A stretch of DNA of 64,000 nt from Hermatobates lingyangjiaoensis (GCA_026182355.1 JAPFBL010000069.1:1524001-1588000); one strand, 5' to 3'. Counted from the first letter of the stretch, positions 1 through 11,875 are shown. Notes: generated from the sequence alone by a model not told the origin. Made by a program: numbers and translations.

Positions 1-56
1 AACTGAAGTTAGTCTTAGTCTTGTTTTCCCATTTTCCTATTGTGGTTTGATCATGG
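1..56 (+). mobile_element. PLE-A tail, cut near the cleavage site
   Basis: It begins with cttagtcttgttttcccat and continues to gtggtttgatcat, then a TA repeat. The window start and decay remove the ribozyme core. Confidence 0.6.
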
Positions 57-75
57 ATATATATATATATATATA

Positions 76-965
76 TCCTATCCTTCATATATAGTACTTG
101 GATCACTGTCTGTCCTACCTCCAGGGGTGAAAGACTAATAAGCATCTTCCATTTAGACATTTATAATATGCCTAAATGAGACATTATATATTGTATACCC
201 AAGAAGTTTGATATTATGTTTACTTATAGTAAATCTGAGTGTAGGCCTGTAAAAATTTTTTTTAACTCACTGAATTTATTTCTAATAATAAATATACTTG
301 ATATATATTGTCAACGACTTACAAACAAGAGAATCTTGATTTATAATACCTAATTTGAATGTATTCCTCGACCTCTCTCAGAGATCTCACTTCAAGAAAC
401 CATTAAGAGGATGTCATTAGACTCGAAGCTCCATACATTTCTTAATCTGTCAGTGTTGGGTTATCGTCCCTAAGTACTTGGGCTGAGTCACGGCCTTACC
501 CCAGAGCCTCAAACTGACTCATTTGGCTGTATTACCATTGCGTCACTCTTGCCTGAATATCATCACATCTAACTTTTATTCCAACTAGTATAATATTAAA
601 TATAATCGAGAACTACTGCAGGAAATGCCCCTATGTATTAATCACTGCTCTGATACTGCTAAGTCGCTTAAAATAACTCGCTTTATTCGGTTTGAAGTGC
701 ATGCCAATCTCTCCGGTCATTTCCCAGCGCATGCATGCAATTTATAAACCAAGATCGAATCAAAATTAAATTAACAACCCTCTCCCCACCTATATATTAA
801 ATGAGATGCAGTACCTGCACGAAAGACAATATTCACCTTACTGTATTATTACCAGCAGTGTTTGAAATGAATAATGACCATTCTATGATTATTATCATAC
901 AATAATGTTATTTAATTAATTAAAAAGATTAATTAATTTCTAAAATTGAATTCTAGTAAATAGAA
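76..965. other. Unassigned AT-rich stretch
   Basis: No gene, repeat family or long open frame is apparent. Confidence 0.5.
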
Positions 966-969
966 ATTA

Positions 970-1350
970 TCTATATAAATAAAAGAATGGTTTTGTCTCT
1001 ACATTGCATAGACTTAATTCATTTCAAGTTATCTTTACGTTTTATTAATTAGAGAAATCCTAATCCACCCTTAGAAATAATTCTGTCTGTTTCTTTGTAT
1101 TTTTCTTTGTCTCCAAAATTTTATCACAAGTAAACTCAGCAAACTGAAGCTTTTGCAACAGATTTTTGTGTATGCCTAACTTAAAATCTAAGACTTGAAT
1201 GGATTGGAAATTTAACGTAGAAGCGAAGTACGTACTTTTAAAATGCGTTTCGTTAACTACACAGTCGATTTTATTTTGAAAATGTACAGGTGTTTTCAAG
1301 TGTCTGATACTGTAGCAAGTAGCTATTGTTAGTTGTTTTTAATTTCGTTT
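970..1350 (+). mobile_element. Helitron 5' end fragment, same family as 5581-6727
   Basis: It starts TCTATATAAATAAAAG after a host A and runs parallel to the 5' end of the minus-strand Helitron (tttgtctctacattgcatag, aatccacccttagaaa, aacgtagaagcgaag). It stops near 1350, with no 3' hairpin. The open frame on the minus strand is a shadow. Confidence 0.75.
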
Positions 1351-1381
1351 GCTTTCATCACAATTCGCTTTAAAAAAGTGT

Positions 1382-1430
1382 AGATGACCGCCTTAACGGT
1401 CGAAATATTGAAAAGTGAGTCCTATTGTTA
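1382..1430 (+). mobile_element. PLE-G fragment with hammerhead module
   Basis: TAGATGA (C3/T4 lost), a GACCG..CGGTC stem, GAA, ATAT, T, GAAAAGTGAG. It starts just after the Helitron end. Confidence 0.55.
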
Positions 1431-1577
1431 CTTTCTTTCTATATGTCAGTTTATTTAAGTATGTATATAGATATACTTATATATATATAAGTTTCTCGTT
1501 TCTTTTATGTGTTAACTTATTCATTTATTTATCTGTCTGGTTTGGACTCTTTAGTATTTCATCTAAATATACGTATA

Positions 1578-1581
1578 ATAT

Positions 1582-1634
<53 letters not shown>
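1578..1634. repeat. (TA)n microsatellite
   Basis: A TA run with a few CA interruptions, ending at the PLE-A copy. It produces the Ile/Tyr-rich open frames here. Confidence 0.93.
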
Positions 1635-1722
1635 AATGATCAAACCACAATAAGAAATGGGAAAACAAGACTAAGATCTTTCAACCGTAACAAGCGGTCG
1701 TCGTCAGAGTCAAAAACTTAAC
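1635..1722 (-). mobile_element. PLE-A solo terminal module with intact hammerhead
   Basis: On the minus strand CTGACGA (1707-1701), stem II with ACCG and CGGT arms, GAA (1682-1680), AGATCT (1679-1674), T, then AGTC. Stem I pairs GACT with AGTC. It is followed by the standard tail and enters a (TA)n tract. Confidence 0.82.
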
Positions 1723-1820
1723 TGATATATATATATGTTGTAAACAGGAAAACGATCCAAAAGGACAACAAACGTTTCACGATTTGTGAAAAACAGAACT
1801 AAGGAACAAACACACTTACT

Positions 1821-1856
1821 GTCTCTAATTTTCGGTTGAACCGTCATCAGGAGAGT
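1821..1856 (-). ncRNA. Hammerhead ribozyme, PLE-E type, minus arm
   Basis: On the minus strand CTGATGA (1850-1844), GAA (1833-1831), AATT (1830-1827), A, then GAGA pairing with TCTC. Confidence 0.76.
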
Positions 1857-1926
1857 TGAGATAGGGACACCAAGCGCACTTGTGAAGTTGGTCTCCAACC
1901 GTCGCTTCACAAGTGCGCTTGGTGAC

Positions 1927-1961
1927 CCTATCTCAACTCTCCTGATGACGGTTCAACCGAA
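1927..1961 (+). ncRNA. Hammerhead ribozyme, PLE-E type (stem III AATT)
   Basis: CTGATGA is at 1932-1938. Stem II pairs GGT with ACC. GAA is at 1949-1951, AATT at 1952-1955 and A at 1956. Stem I pairs TCTC with GAGA. The minus arm (1856-1821) is an exact mirror. Confidence 0.78.
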
Positions 1962-2044
1962 AATTAGAGACAGTAAGTGTGTTTGTTTATATATATACTT
2001 ATATATATATATATCAATATTTATATATATAATATGTATATCAC

Positions 2045-2215
2045 TTACTAAACGGAGAAACCATCCAAACTGGACACAATAACAATGGGTTACTAGCCGT
2101 TGCATCTACAACGTGCTTGGTCTCCCTTTCTCCTTTCTCTTGAAGACGGATTGCCCGAAAATTTGAGTTTGTAAGCGTGTTTCTTTTCTTTGTGTGCTAC
2201 CTATCCTCCATTTTG
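2045..2215 (+). mobile_element. PLE-E single copy
   Basis: aacgtgcttggtctcccttt leads to TTGAAGA (C3 changed), a GG..CC stem, GAA, AATT, T, GAGT and a gtaagcgtgtttctt tail. Confidence 0.68.
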
Positions 2216-2277
2216 AACTGTTTTATACATATATAAAATATAACAATAAATAAATATATATATATATTGTTAAATAG

Positions 2278-2345
2278 CAGAGCAGATTCTGCAGTGTTGT
2301 TCTGCAAAATTTCTGAAAAAGAACGTGAATGCAGAATCTGCTCTG
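2278..2345. repeat. Small inverted repeat
   Basis: cagagcagattctgca and its complement tgcagaatctgctctg enclose about 35 bases. A short hairpin-forming element of unknown family. Confidence 0.6.
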
Positions 2346-2439
2346 ATATTTAAAATTCCTCATGCTTAGATGAAGATCTGCTGGCAGTTTATACAAATAT
2401 ATATATATGGTTGGCTTTCATCTGCTCGCTAACCATTTC

Positions 2440-2630
2440 CTCAACTTCCTTTCCTTAGGAAGACCATTAAAAGGGTTTTGAAATATACAGAAATACCTGT
2501 TCTTCATTCGGTTGTCTTTGACTCTGACGAATACCGCTTGTTGCGGTAGAAATATCTTAGTTCTTTTCCCCATTTCTTATTGTGGTTTGATCATTGATTG
2601 TTATTTCACGTGTTTTTTGTTAAATCTATA
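2440..2630 (+). mobile_element. PLE-A single copy
   Basis: CTGACGA at about 2523, stem II with ACCGC and GCGGT arms, GAA, ATATCT (a mutated AGATCT), T, AGTT, then the usual tail and a broken terminal hairpin. Confidence 0.7.
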
Positions 2631-2639
2631 TATATATAT

Positions 2640-4600
2640 ATACAAAAAGTAAAAGGTTACGAGGGCAACGAGTTAAATGGCAGGAAGAGAAATGGCAACG
2701 AGTTAAAACACTTAGAAAGAAACACAGAGAGAAAGAACTGACTTAACTCACATTAATATTTTAACATCCAACGTTATCAGGAGAAGATTATCCAACTGAC
2801 AAGCAGCTAGTCCATTAAAAGTATCAACATTTTATCTCACTGCAAGGAGAGAGAACAGAAGATAAATATAAGGAGAGAATATATATGAAGGCAAACTACA
2901 TACAAAAGAAATATAATAAATCAATAAAAAATAGTTGCTAAGATAGAGATTAATTTAATTAATTAAAAAAACGATTCAAAAGAGACAACAAAAGTTCAGA
3001 AATAAATGTGTATCCAAAAATGTAATAAATCTTTTTGATATCCTCAAGTAATTAACAAAAGATACACGACAGCATAGATTGAATAGTATATTTGTTTAAA
3101 ACAACAATCAGCATAATGAAAGGACATTATAAAGTTGCCTAATATTTAACAGTAATTATATTGTATGCTAGAATAATAAGCGACTGAAATATCGGCTATT
3201 ACAGGAGTCTTGTTATTGCTTTCGCAATTATTTTCCTTGAAACTAAAATTGAAGGTACATGCTGCGAGAGAGAGTTGTTAACCTTGGCTTAGAACTATCT
3301 AGGAGTCTAATTTCTTCACAAACATGCTTCTTATTAAATACAACTGAAATTACCAAAAACTCCCTTAAACCTAACGATATTTACTTGTTTTCGGTATTTC
3401 TATAAAACCACTTTCTTGATAATGTCTATATTTCATTAATTAATTAATTAATATTTTTTATACATTTTTTTATTATACTATATTTTTTACTGTATTTACT
3501 ATACTTACTATATTACTATATATTTACTATATGTATTTTACTATATTTTTTAAACATTAATCTAATTAATGATTTTATTATTTATTTATATGATTCCTGT
3601 ATTCTGCTTAATTTTTTTTTAACTCCACCACTTAGAAGGTATAAGCCCTTTGTACTTTACAAGGGATGAAGAGAGTCACATAAATGATTCGTTTATATTT
3701 GGTCAGCCACATTACGGGAGATGCTAACAACAAGCTGTGTCACCTATCCAAGCCTCAGTCACACCTAGCTTTGCTGTACTTCAATAATCTAATCAAGATC
3801 AGTGTATTGACGAGAACTATATCGTTGGTACATTTTTCAGTACTACTGTTTTGTTAGAGTAACGTTAACAGGTATCAGATAGCTTTCAGACACGGAGCAA
3901 TCGTTTTGTGTCTTCCACTCCGTGAAGCACAAAACAAGACTTTTAATCGCCTGCATAAAAAATTTATTTTTGTCTTTCCTTCTTTATTTTCGTATTATTA
4001 AAATTATTTAAATTACTTAAATTATTATTATTAAAGTTATTCAATAGTAGAAATATTTTTTTTTTAGTATGCACCTTATATAATTTACATTTTCAGAGTA
4101 ATTTATAAACAAAAGGCGTGGTTCATTAAAAGATATATGGCACATTGTCGTTGTAACCAAGCCGCATTATCTGATAATTATACCAACCTGCAGGACTCTA
4201 TTTTTCCTCTTTTTTAAGTTTTCTATAATAAGGTTCTTTAATAAGTACCTGTCACAGTACACACGCAGAACAGGCATCTTTACATCCTCTCCAAGGTGAG
4301 CTTTCAATTTCACCCAGTGAAAAATTCAACATTATTAGCTGAGTTTTAAAAGCTAAACTGTTAGTACTAAGGCAAACACTGGAGTTAATAAATCACATTT
4401 TGCCAAAGTATAAAGAAAAATGTATGTACCATGTGCTTTTAAATTATAAGTTACCTAAGATATTAAAAGCTGATGATTCTCTTCATCAGGGGCCAGTAAG
4501 TACCTAAACTTTGAAATAAACTAGATTCAAAAATGTTTATCTATTATTTAAGTATTGCCTGAAATGAAACGAATGCATGCATTATACTATCCTATATTGC
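2640..4600. other. Unassigned AT-rich stretch
   Basis: Poly-purine and TTAATTAA-like runs only; no coding or repeat family recognised. Confidence 0.5.
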
Positions 4601-4603
4601 CTG

Positions 4604-5240
4604 TATACACCTGACTTCCCCAAGCCTCCTGCTATAATAACTCCCAATTCACCCACTCAGATTGAGGCGTTTCTCGGACTCTTCACGGATGACACCGCTG
4701 TAGCTGATGTGCTAATGTGAGCTATGCCACCAGGAAATTGCAATGTTTCATCGATGGAGCATTGGTTCACAAAATGGAAACTAGCGTTGAACCCAACAAA
4801 GAGTTCCCATATTCGATTCAGCAAGGTGTCCCTCATCGCCCTCCTCCTGTCTTCATTTGTAACCAGATCATTCCCTACCAGACCCAGGTAAAATATCTGG
4901 GTGTTATTTAGACTCTAGACTAACATTCAAACAACACCTCCATAATAAATCCAAGCTTGGAATTTACTTGATGTGTAATCTGTATTCTCTTTTCAAATCA
5001 AGGAATTCTCCCGATTCGGTCAAGGACTTTGTCTATAAGGAGGTCGTTCGTTCAGCAATGACTAACGGATGCTCCGTCTGGTTTAGACCTGCACCAATGA
5101 AAAGGCTAGTATCCAGATTGTTCAAAATAAGTGTGCCCGCCTTATAGCCAGGGCTCCTTGGTACGCCCGTAATGTTGATATTCACTATGATTTGAAAATG
5201 GAATCCATAGATAGTTACATCACCCGACTTCTACCAATGA
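4604..5240 (+). pseudogene. Jockey-type non-LTR reverse transcriptase relic
   Basis: Shifting between frames gives YTPDFPKP, then FTDDTAVAD (the RT catalytic region, usually FADDTA), VEPNKE, QTQVKYLGV, LDSRLTFKQHLHNKS, a VVRSAMTNGCSVWF stretch, and ARLIARAPWYARNVDIHYDL. That order is the end of RT and the thumb/connection region of Jockey-clade LINEs. Several stops and frameshifts make it inactive. The 5' half of the ORF and the 3' UTR are absent. Confidence 0.82.
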
Positions 5241-5580
5241 AGACAACAAACTACCTACTCATGCCATCCTCCTTGTACAAACCCTAAATCCTGTCACCAA
5301 CCTTCCTCAACCTCACTAAACAATTACTTCATACACTGAATATGGTATCTGACTATTTTTCCAACTCATAACTAAAAACCATGACTAACAAGACCACATG
5401 ACCGCGAATACGACATCATTACTGTACTGATGAACTTAATATCTGACATGACTTACTGACATTCCAAGTAATAGTAGCACAGCAGTCAAGCAGTAGAAGG
5501 CCTCTGGTCTGGAACTACTAGTTACGACGTGCACAATAGTGCGCGGATAAATTCGTTGGTCGTTGGTATTATATAGTATA

Positions 5581-6727
5581 CTAGCAGACGTGCCCATCAT
5601 TGACGGGTATTTTACAAAAATTCAGAGATGATTTGAGATATTTTAAAATATTATTAGAAAAATTATAGAATAGGACAAAATATATGTGTTAGCACAGTGT
5701 TTAAGTAAGTGCCTCTGTATACACAATATTAGCTCTCTATCCTTCAGATGCATGGAAGAACAGGGAGTTGGAACCTCTGACTCTTGAGCAAGCAACATAC
5801 AGTTGACCATGTGAGAAACATTTGGTCTCACTAACTTCAATTCCTGCCGTAGACAGAGTTTGGCCTTGCAACCTATTTACCGTCAATGCGAAACAAACGC
5901 TGATAGGAAATTGCAACCGTTTGAATTGAAAGGGACAGTTGATAGGTATCAATGGTATGCGTGGTATAAACACCGACTCCCCAGTACCATACCCAGTCAT
6001 GATATCAGGCTTTATGACGTATCTGTACAAAGCACAAATTTGGAGTCGTGACCCGTTGTACATTTTTTGGGTACTCAAGTTTTTGTAGCAGCATGATTGG
6101 TGCACCTACTTTAAGTTTTAAATCTTGTCCAGGCAGTCCAGGAGCAGTCACGGAGTCAAGAAATTCAATTAGATAATAATCTGCTTCTTCATCACTAAGC
6201 ACTCTCTTTACTGACTTGTAAGTTCTATTCTCAGCTTGATATAGTGCAAGAACTTGCTAATTGATTTTTCCTGCTTTCTCATTTGTAGGGGTGAGAATTG
6301 CTCGTTCATCTTGAACTTGGGGAAACACTTTGTCAATTATCTCTTGCTGGTATCTTAAATTTAAATAAAGTTGAAATTAACTAACAATACCTACTTGCTA
6401 TACCTGTATATTTTCAAAATAAACATGTCTGTGAGGTTAGATAAAGACAGCTTAAAAGTTCACAACTTCGCTTCTACGTTGAATTTCCAATTCATTGAAA
6501 GTTTAGATTTTACGTTAGACATACACTAACCTACTGTCAAAGTTTTAGCTTGCTATGTTTTATGGTGGCTGAGTTAACTTGTGACAAAATTTTATGAACT
6601 AACCAACAGACAGAAATTTGTCTAAGGGTGGATTCGGTTTCTCTAATGTATGAAACGTAAAGATCATTTGAAATGAGTCAGTTCTAAGCAATGCACAGAC
6701 AAAACCTTTCTTTTATTTATATATATT
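5581..6727 (-). mobile_element. Internally deleted Helitron with PIF1-like helicase remains
   Basis: The 3' end on the minus strand is a hairpin (CCCGTCA with TGATGGG) followed by CACGTCTGCTAG and a host T, the standard Helitron terminus. The 5' end near 6727 reads ATAAATAAAAGAAAGGTTTT and aligns with the Helitron start at 970. Between them only the last part of the helicase remains, so most of Rep/Hel has been deleted. Confidence 0.85.
5737..6330 (-). pseudogene. Helitron PIF1-like helicase C-terminus, frameshifted
   Basis: Minus-strand fragments read EFLDSVTAPGLPGQDLKLKV then GAPIMLLQKL, shift frame near 6060, and continue FKRLQFPISVCFALTVNRLQ, GQTL, HGQLYVACSRVRGSNSLFF. These are the last motifs of Helitron-encoded superfamily 1 helicases (the VGAPIMLLRN, KSQGQT-like and LYVALSR regions). 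A stop and at least one frameshift make it dead. In an intact element the helicase unwinds DNA during rolling-circle transposition. Confidence 0.85.
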
Positions 6728-7383
6728 TAATTTAAAAGAATTAAAAAAAATAGGCATTGATTGACTTTTACAATTTATATCATTGAAGAATGTTGAAGTT
6801 ATAGACCCTAGTATTGCAACTATTAATTATATGTTAAAAATCTTTTTTTAAAAATTATGTATTATAGATTACATTAAATAGTAAAATAAATTAAAAAGAG
6901 TTTATTTAAATGACATAGAAATAAAAGAAAATAATAATTACAAACATAAATAATATTAGTAAAACATTCAAATAATAATGAAAGAATATAACTTTTTCTG
7001 ATAAGAGAAGGAGAGAAGAGAAAAAATGATCCTATATAACGTGCTAATAGAAATATATTTAAAGGTCAACCAGTTAAAAGATATAAAGTTTTAATAAAAG
7101 ATTAAAGTTTATTATTAATATTTACATAGCTTCTATATCACGGCTTATATAAAATACTAATTTAGTTATTCAGGATTAGATAAATTAATAACAACTTATT
7201 TCAAGTTTATGTTTCATTTAAAATGTACGACATTCTCAAGGCTAAATGCAATTTATTGAAAATTAGTAATACTATAACATATACAGCTATGCGTATGCAT
7301 TTATGTGGGTCTCTATCTGTTTGATTGTGTGTGTTTCTTTGTGTGTATCTATTTATATATATATACATATATATATATATATA

Positions 7384-7583
7384 AAGATTTCACATAAACA
7401 CGTGAAATAACAATCAACGATTAAACCACAATAAGAAAATGGGAAAAGAAGATTAAGATCTTTCAACCGTAACCAGCGGTCTTCGTCAGAGTCAAAAACC
7501 GAACGTTGGGTTTTTGACTCTGACGAAGACCGCTTGTTACGGTTCTTAGTCTTGTTTTCCCATTTTCTTATGGCGGTTTGATC
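7384..7583. mobile_element. PLE-A palindrome
   Basis: The minus arm (7384-7503) includes the terminal hairpin; the plus arm (7506-7583) has lost the bases between CGGTT and CTTAG. The arms meet at aaaaaccgaacgttgggttt, the usual junction. Confidence 0.85.
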
Positions 7584-7585
7584 AT

Positions 7586-7591
7586 ATATAT

Positions 7592-7634
<43 letters not shown>
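7586..7634. repeat. (TA)n microsatellite
   Basis: TA run between PLE-A and PLE-C. Confidence 0.93.
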
Positions 7635-7635
<1 letters not shown>

Positions 7636-7714
7636 GATTTGTTTTCTTGACCCAATATTTATATGATGTGTTTTTTTTGAGGTTTGAAGGTCCAATGATT
7701 TTAAACTAGTCCTT

Positions 7715-7756
7715 TTGCCGACGTTTTGACATATATTTATGTCATCTTCAGGACTA
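7715..7756 (-). ncRNA. PLE-C hammerhead, left arm, G12 lost
   Basis: On the minus strand CTGAAGA, the GACATA/TATGTC stem, AAA instead of GAA, ACGT, C, GGC. It is a mirror of the intact right arm, with one invariant base changed. Confidence 0.65.
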
Positions 7757-8114
7757 CAACATGATTGTTTTACAATTAGCACTACTATTACTACTCAAAC
7801 AAGCAAAAGAGAACATAAACGTAAAGAAACCTCCCAGAAAACAAATAGTAGCCATCATGAAACAGTATTAAATAAGAATGCTGCAACATAAACAGATTTC
7901 CAAGGTAATCAAATAGTGATCTCTATACTTATACAATAATTCTAAAGCAATAGAATAATTATAACAATATCCTTATGTCAATGTATAACAAAATAATCCA
8001 TAGTCGTAATAACTGATTTATCAATAAATTCCTCTTTATTACTTACATATTAAAATGTAATAAATTACCAAATAGTAGTAATAGTAGTGCTAATTGTAAA
8101 ACAAGCATGTTGTA

Positions 8115-8153
8115 ATCCTGAAGATGACATAAATATATGTCGAAACGTCGACA
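8115..8153 (+). ncRNA. Hammerhead ribozyme, PLE-C type (stem III ACGT)
   Basis: CTGAAGA is at 8118-8124. Stem II pairs GACATA with TATGTC (six pairs). GAA is at 8142-8144, ACGT at 8145-8148, cleavage base C at 8149, then GAC. Stem I pairs TC with GA. The core is intact. Confidence 0.8.
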
Positions 8154-8203
8154 AAAGGACTAGTTTAAAATCATTGGACCTCAAACCTCAAAAAAATTAC
8201 ATC

Positions 8204-8207
<4 letters not shown>

Positions 8208-8269
<62 letters not shown>

Positions 8270-8282
8270 TAATATATATATA
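8208..8282. repeat. (TA)n microsatellite
   Basis: TA run between PLE-C and PLE-F. Confidence 0.93.
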
Positions 8283-8299
8283 CGATCAAACCTATTTAT

Positions 8300-8440
8300 A
8301 TATTATATATAGTTCACCAAGGAAAGAAAACACATAAAAAACACACAAAAAAGATTCATAACGATATTTCGACATTCATTGTCATCGGGTAGAAGTAGTT
8401 CCTTCGAGTAGCTGAAGCTAATTCATATATATATTATATA
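8300..8440 (-). mobile_element. PLE-F single copy
   Basis: On the minus strand CCGATGA, a GACAT..ATGTC stem, GAA, ATAT, C, GTTA. U4 of the hammerhead core reads C. The same variant occurs at 32142 and 47660. It is flanked by TA and TG repeats. Confidence 0.6.
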
Positions 8441-8524
8441 CATACTCATATATATATATATAATATATATATATATATATGTGTGTGTAGGTGTGTGTGA
8501 TTGTGTGTGTATGTGTATGCGTAT

Positions 8525-9435
8525 GTGACTAAATGTGTTAATGTGTTTGTGTATTTATTTGTCTCACAACGTAAGATTCCACGAAAACCCAAATAGATCA
8601 AACATTGTCTAAAATTATGATGTTGAACTAAGAAAAGTTTTATATTTGTAATTCAACACAAGATCAAAAAAAAGTATTAATTAACCTTTTGAAATATATT
8701 GTACTAGCATTAACTTTGTATTTTGAGAAATTAAATATTTAGAATATCCCACAAATAGGATCAAGCACATAATTACAATTTTCTTTTCCACTTGGATTAT
8801 TGTAAATCATTTTTCAGAAGATTGTTTAAAGAACTGAAATTAAAAGAAGAAAGAAGTTGTGTGAAGTTTATGTTAAACAAGTTTTAAGTTAAACAACTGC
8901 GTTTGTACTCCAGAAATACTATTCCCTATTCCCTTCACATTGTTCAATGACCATAAATGTTTTATTATTGGGTATTAATTACCTCGTTTCACACTATAGT
9001 AACCAACTTGCTAGTAAACTCAAGTTTAATGCCTTTTCTCATACACACAAACTTACATTACTACCTAATAAAACTTAACCAATAATTAACTTCTTAAACA
9101 AACTAATCGGACATTTTACAGCTTATTGCTTCAAGGGCAAATAATTTGATCTTATGGAAGTCATTTCCTTTTACATATTTTTCCAAACCTGACAATAATT
9201 ACAATATAAGGAATTAACAAATTTTTAACTTACTTATTTATTCAATATTTGAAGAAAAGATTTGAACTACGGCTGCAAGAGTAACATAGCACATAGTTTA
9301 ATTGACTGTTTATTTTTTGACGATTTAAATCTTAATTTTAACAAAAATATAGGATAATTAATAAAAATTGTTAGAGTGTTTGATAACAATATTGAAAATA
9401 TAAATATAAACAAATATTTATATCAAACGATTACG
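8525..9435. other. Unassigned AT-rich stretch
   Basis: Nothing recognisable after the TG-rich tail at 8480-8540. Confidence 0.5.
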
Positions 9436-9439
9436 TAAA

Positions 9440-9515
9440 AAGAAAATGGAGGAACAATAACAAAACTAGCTTCAATATTTCGAACATGTTGTCATGAGAG
9501 GAAGAGCTTTACTCA
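9440..9515 (-). mobile_element. Hammerhead-bearing relic, ATAT type
   Basis: On the minus strand CTCATGA, a GAACA-like stem, GAA, ATAT, T, GAAGC. The core has G5 changed to C. Confidence 0.45.
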
Positions 9516-10039
9516 CCTGGTAAATAGCAACTAACCACTATGGATAAGCAAATTCTTATATAATAGTTATATCGTAAAATCCTTGAATCTACCGTTATAT
9601 AGCTCGATCAGTGTATCTAAAACTGTTTTGCATCTTTCAAAAGATTCAGCAGTGTCCTCATTGCCTTCCTCTATTAGCTTTGTTAACTCAAGAAAATCAT
9701 TTTCTAAAATCTTAGACTTTTCAAGTAATGATTGATGAATCCTTAACTAAAGGATTTATGAATCCTTCCTAAAAATGACAGAATGTTTTTGTCTTTATTA
9801 CCATAATTGCAATTTTTTATATTTTGAAACATTTTCTCAACAAACCGCTAAAGGCCACATTTCATGGTTCAAAAGGCCGAAGATTCCCCACACCTGATTT
9901 AGACAGTTATATAGAAAAATTAAGAATCTTGTAAAAAAAATAGGTGTAATTTTCAATAATGTATATTTTAAGAAAGGACTGCTACCAAAATTTACATATA
10001 TATATAAATAATAATAATAATGGTATATTTAAATTAACA

Positions 10040-10215
10040 ATTGACTGTGTGTCATTTTGTGTCGGTTGGTGGACACTTCCACGTTTCCGCTCCTATTTTT
10101 TCCGTGTTCTTTTTGCCATTTTCCTACCTTTCCTGAGGACGTCATGATAGCCGAAATGATCGATAATAGTAAGTTTGAGTCTCTGTTTTGTTTTCTTATG
10201 ATAACTTTAATTATG
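10040..10215 (+). mobile_element. Possible PLE terminal relic
   Basis: CTGAGGA near 10133 is followed by GCCGAAATGATCGAT and gagtctctgttttg, resembling other modules, but stem III is not clean. The overlapping open frames on both strands have no recognisable protein. Confidence 0.3.
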
Positions 10216-11832
10216 TATATAATAAGGATTACTGACTGAATGGAAGAGAGAAGGTGAGGGTAGGGTGGAAAGAATATTAGAGTCAACAACCCAATGTAAG
10301 GTAGTACGTAAATTGGAGGCAACCAGCAAAAGTTTAGTCTATGTAGAAGCTGCTGCAAAATTTAATATTTAATACATAAATCTGTCTGTACCATATCTCA
10401 GCGGCACCAATTTTCTACTTACCAGTCATATTTCAAACATTTTCTATTTCATATCTTGAAATTCAATTAAAATTTGGTAGAACTGACATTGAAGCAGTCT
10501 TTGTAATCAACGTTTAGTTTACATATTTATAAATATTTGCTTGAATATAATGAGTTACAAATTACTTTTTATCAACAAAATTGATTTACTTAAAATAATT
10601 TAGCATCCTCACAATAAGCAAGTATTAAAATGATGACATTAATTGCATTACAAAAATGAGAAAAAAATAAATACATAATTCATTTCTGTTGTTTATTTTT
10701 GAAACAGAAAATGTAAAACCTTTTAAATATATCTTTTACAAAAATTATTCATTAAAATGTTTGATGTTCCTAAAAAACATAACAAAGTGTTTGTTCAAAG
10801 GATTGTATACAACAGATGTAATAAAGCATTCCTATCAAAGTAATTACATCTGCAATAATTTAAAAAATAAATTTCTTTTATCCTCTTTTTCGTTTGCTAG
10901 TCCATAATTTTGATTAGTTCTGCAACTAAGTTGAAAGAAGGAGGAACTTTTCTGCAGAAAGATTTTTTTATAAAGAAAAAATAAAGTTTTTTTTTTTGTT
11001 GTAAAACCGAAAAGAACCGTTATTATTCATAATTTATTTCTCAAATAAATTAAAAGCAGAGGGTGAGTACATTTTTTTTTGTTCTTAAAGAAGCCACTGT
11101 CTTTACGAAACCCACCTGGTCTAAACTGACCTAAATATTACTTTATACTTTAAGTTAAGAACCTCGTTTTCCATTATTTCTTTCATTCTTACTCTACACT
11201 TCGCTTAATATCTTTTTTTTTTTCATTTTAACTATTTCCAAATTTAAATCTCAACTTAATATTTGTCTACTAAACAGTTTAACTTGATTGCAATTCTTCC
11301 ACAGTTATCATACAATCATTGTTACTATAACTATTGGATTTGCTTTCGTTCATGATATTCTCTTGAATCATGCTTTACTATTCAAGGGAACTAAATGATA
11401 ATTTTTAGCAATCATTTCAAAGAAAATTAGTATTTTGAAAAGACTGCTCAAATAGCAAATAGCACTTGCTCAGTATCCGTCATTATCAGTACCGATATAA
11501 TCACAGGAGGTTGCCTAGATGGGTTCCAAAAAGAATATTTGCGATTTGTGAGTCATGCATTATTCATCGTCCAATTATGAAATGAAATTAGAAAAATGTT
11601 CTTATGCAATATTTACTGTACTTCAATATTAAAATGTAATAATTTACAATATTAAGATTTTTTTAAATTTTTTAACAACTTGTACTCTGAAGGTTTTTTT
11701 TTATAAAAAATACATATATTATAATTATTAATCAATGAAATCATCAAAAAAGCATCAAATTAATAAATATCAACATTTAGGATTACGTAAAGTTAAAATT
11801 TGGACACAAATGTTTTTACGTACTTATTTTTT

Positions 11833-11835
<3 letters not shown>
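10216..11835. other. Unassigned AT-rich stretch
   Basis: No gene or repeat recognised. Several poly-T runs. The open frame at 10689-10907 has no recognisable domain. Confidence 0.5.

Positions 11836-11873
<38 letters not shown>
11836..11873. repeat. (TA)n microsatellite
   Basis: TA run abutting a PLE-A palindrome. Confidence 0.93.

Positions 11874-11875
<2 letters not shown>

Larger units (their letters stand above)
1737..1990. mobile_element. PLE-E palindrome with two intact hammerheads
   Basis: Arms of about 90 bases mirror each other around ttggtctccaaccgtcg near 1887-1905. Both carry the full hammerhead module. Open frames on both strands are by-products of the palindrome. Confidence 0.85.
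7640..8210. mobile_element. PLE-C inverted pair with 310-bp spacer
   Basis: The left arm 7640-7790 and right arm 8060-8200 are inverted copies, including gtccaatgattttaaactag and the ribozyme. The spacer (7791-8059) is AT-rich and shows no coding signal. Confidence 0.8.

Noticed and set aside
1415..1721. Open frames rich in Ile and Tyr as possible membrane proteins
   Set aside because: They are translations of (TA)n microsatellite and of a PLE-A copy; the same effect occurs at 7353-7782, 8087-8272, 54168-54356 and 62270-62482.
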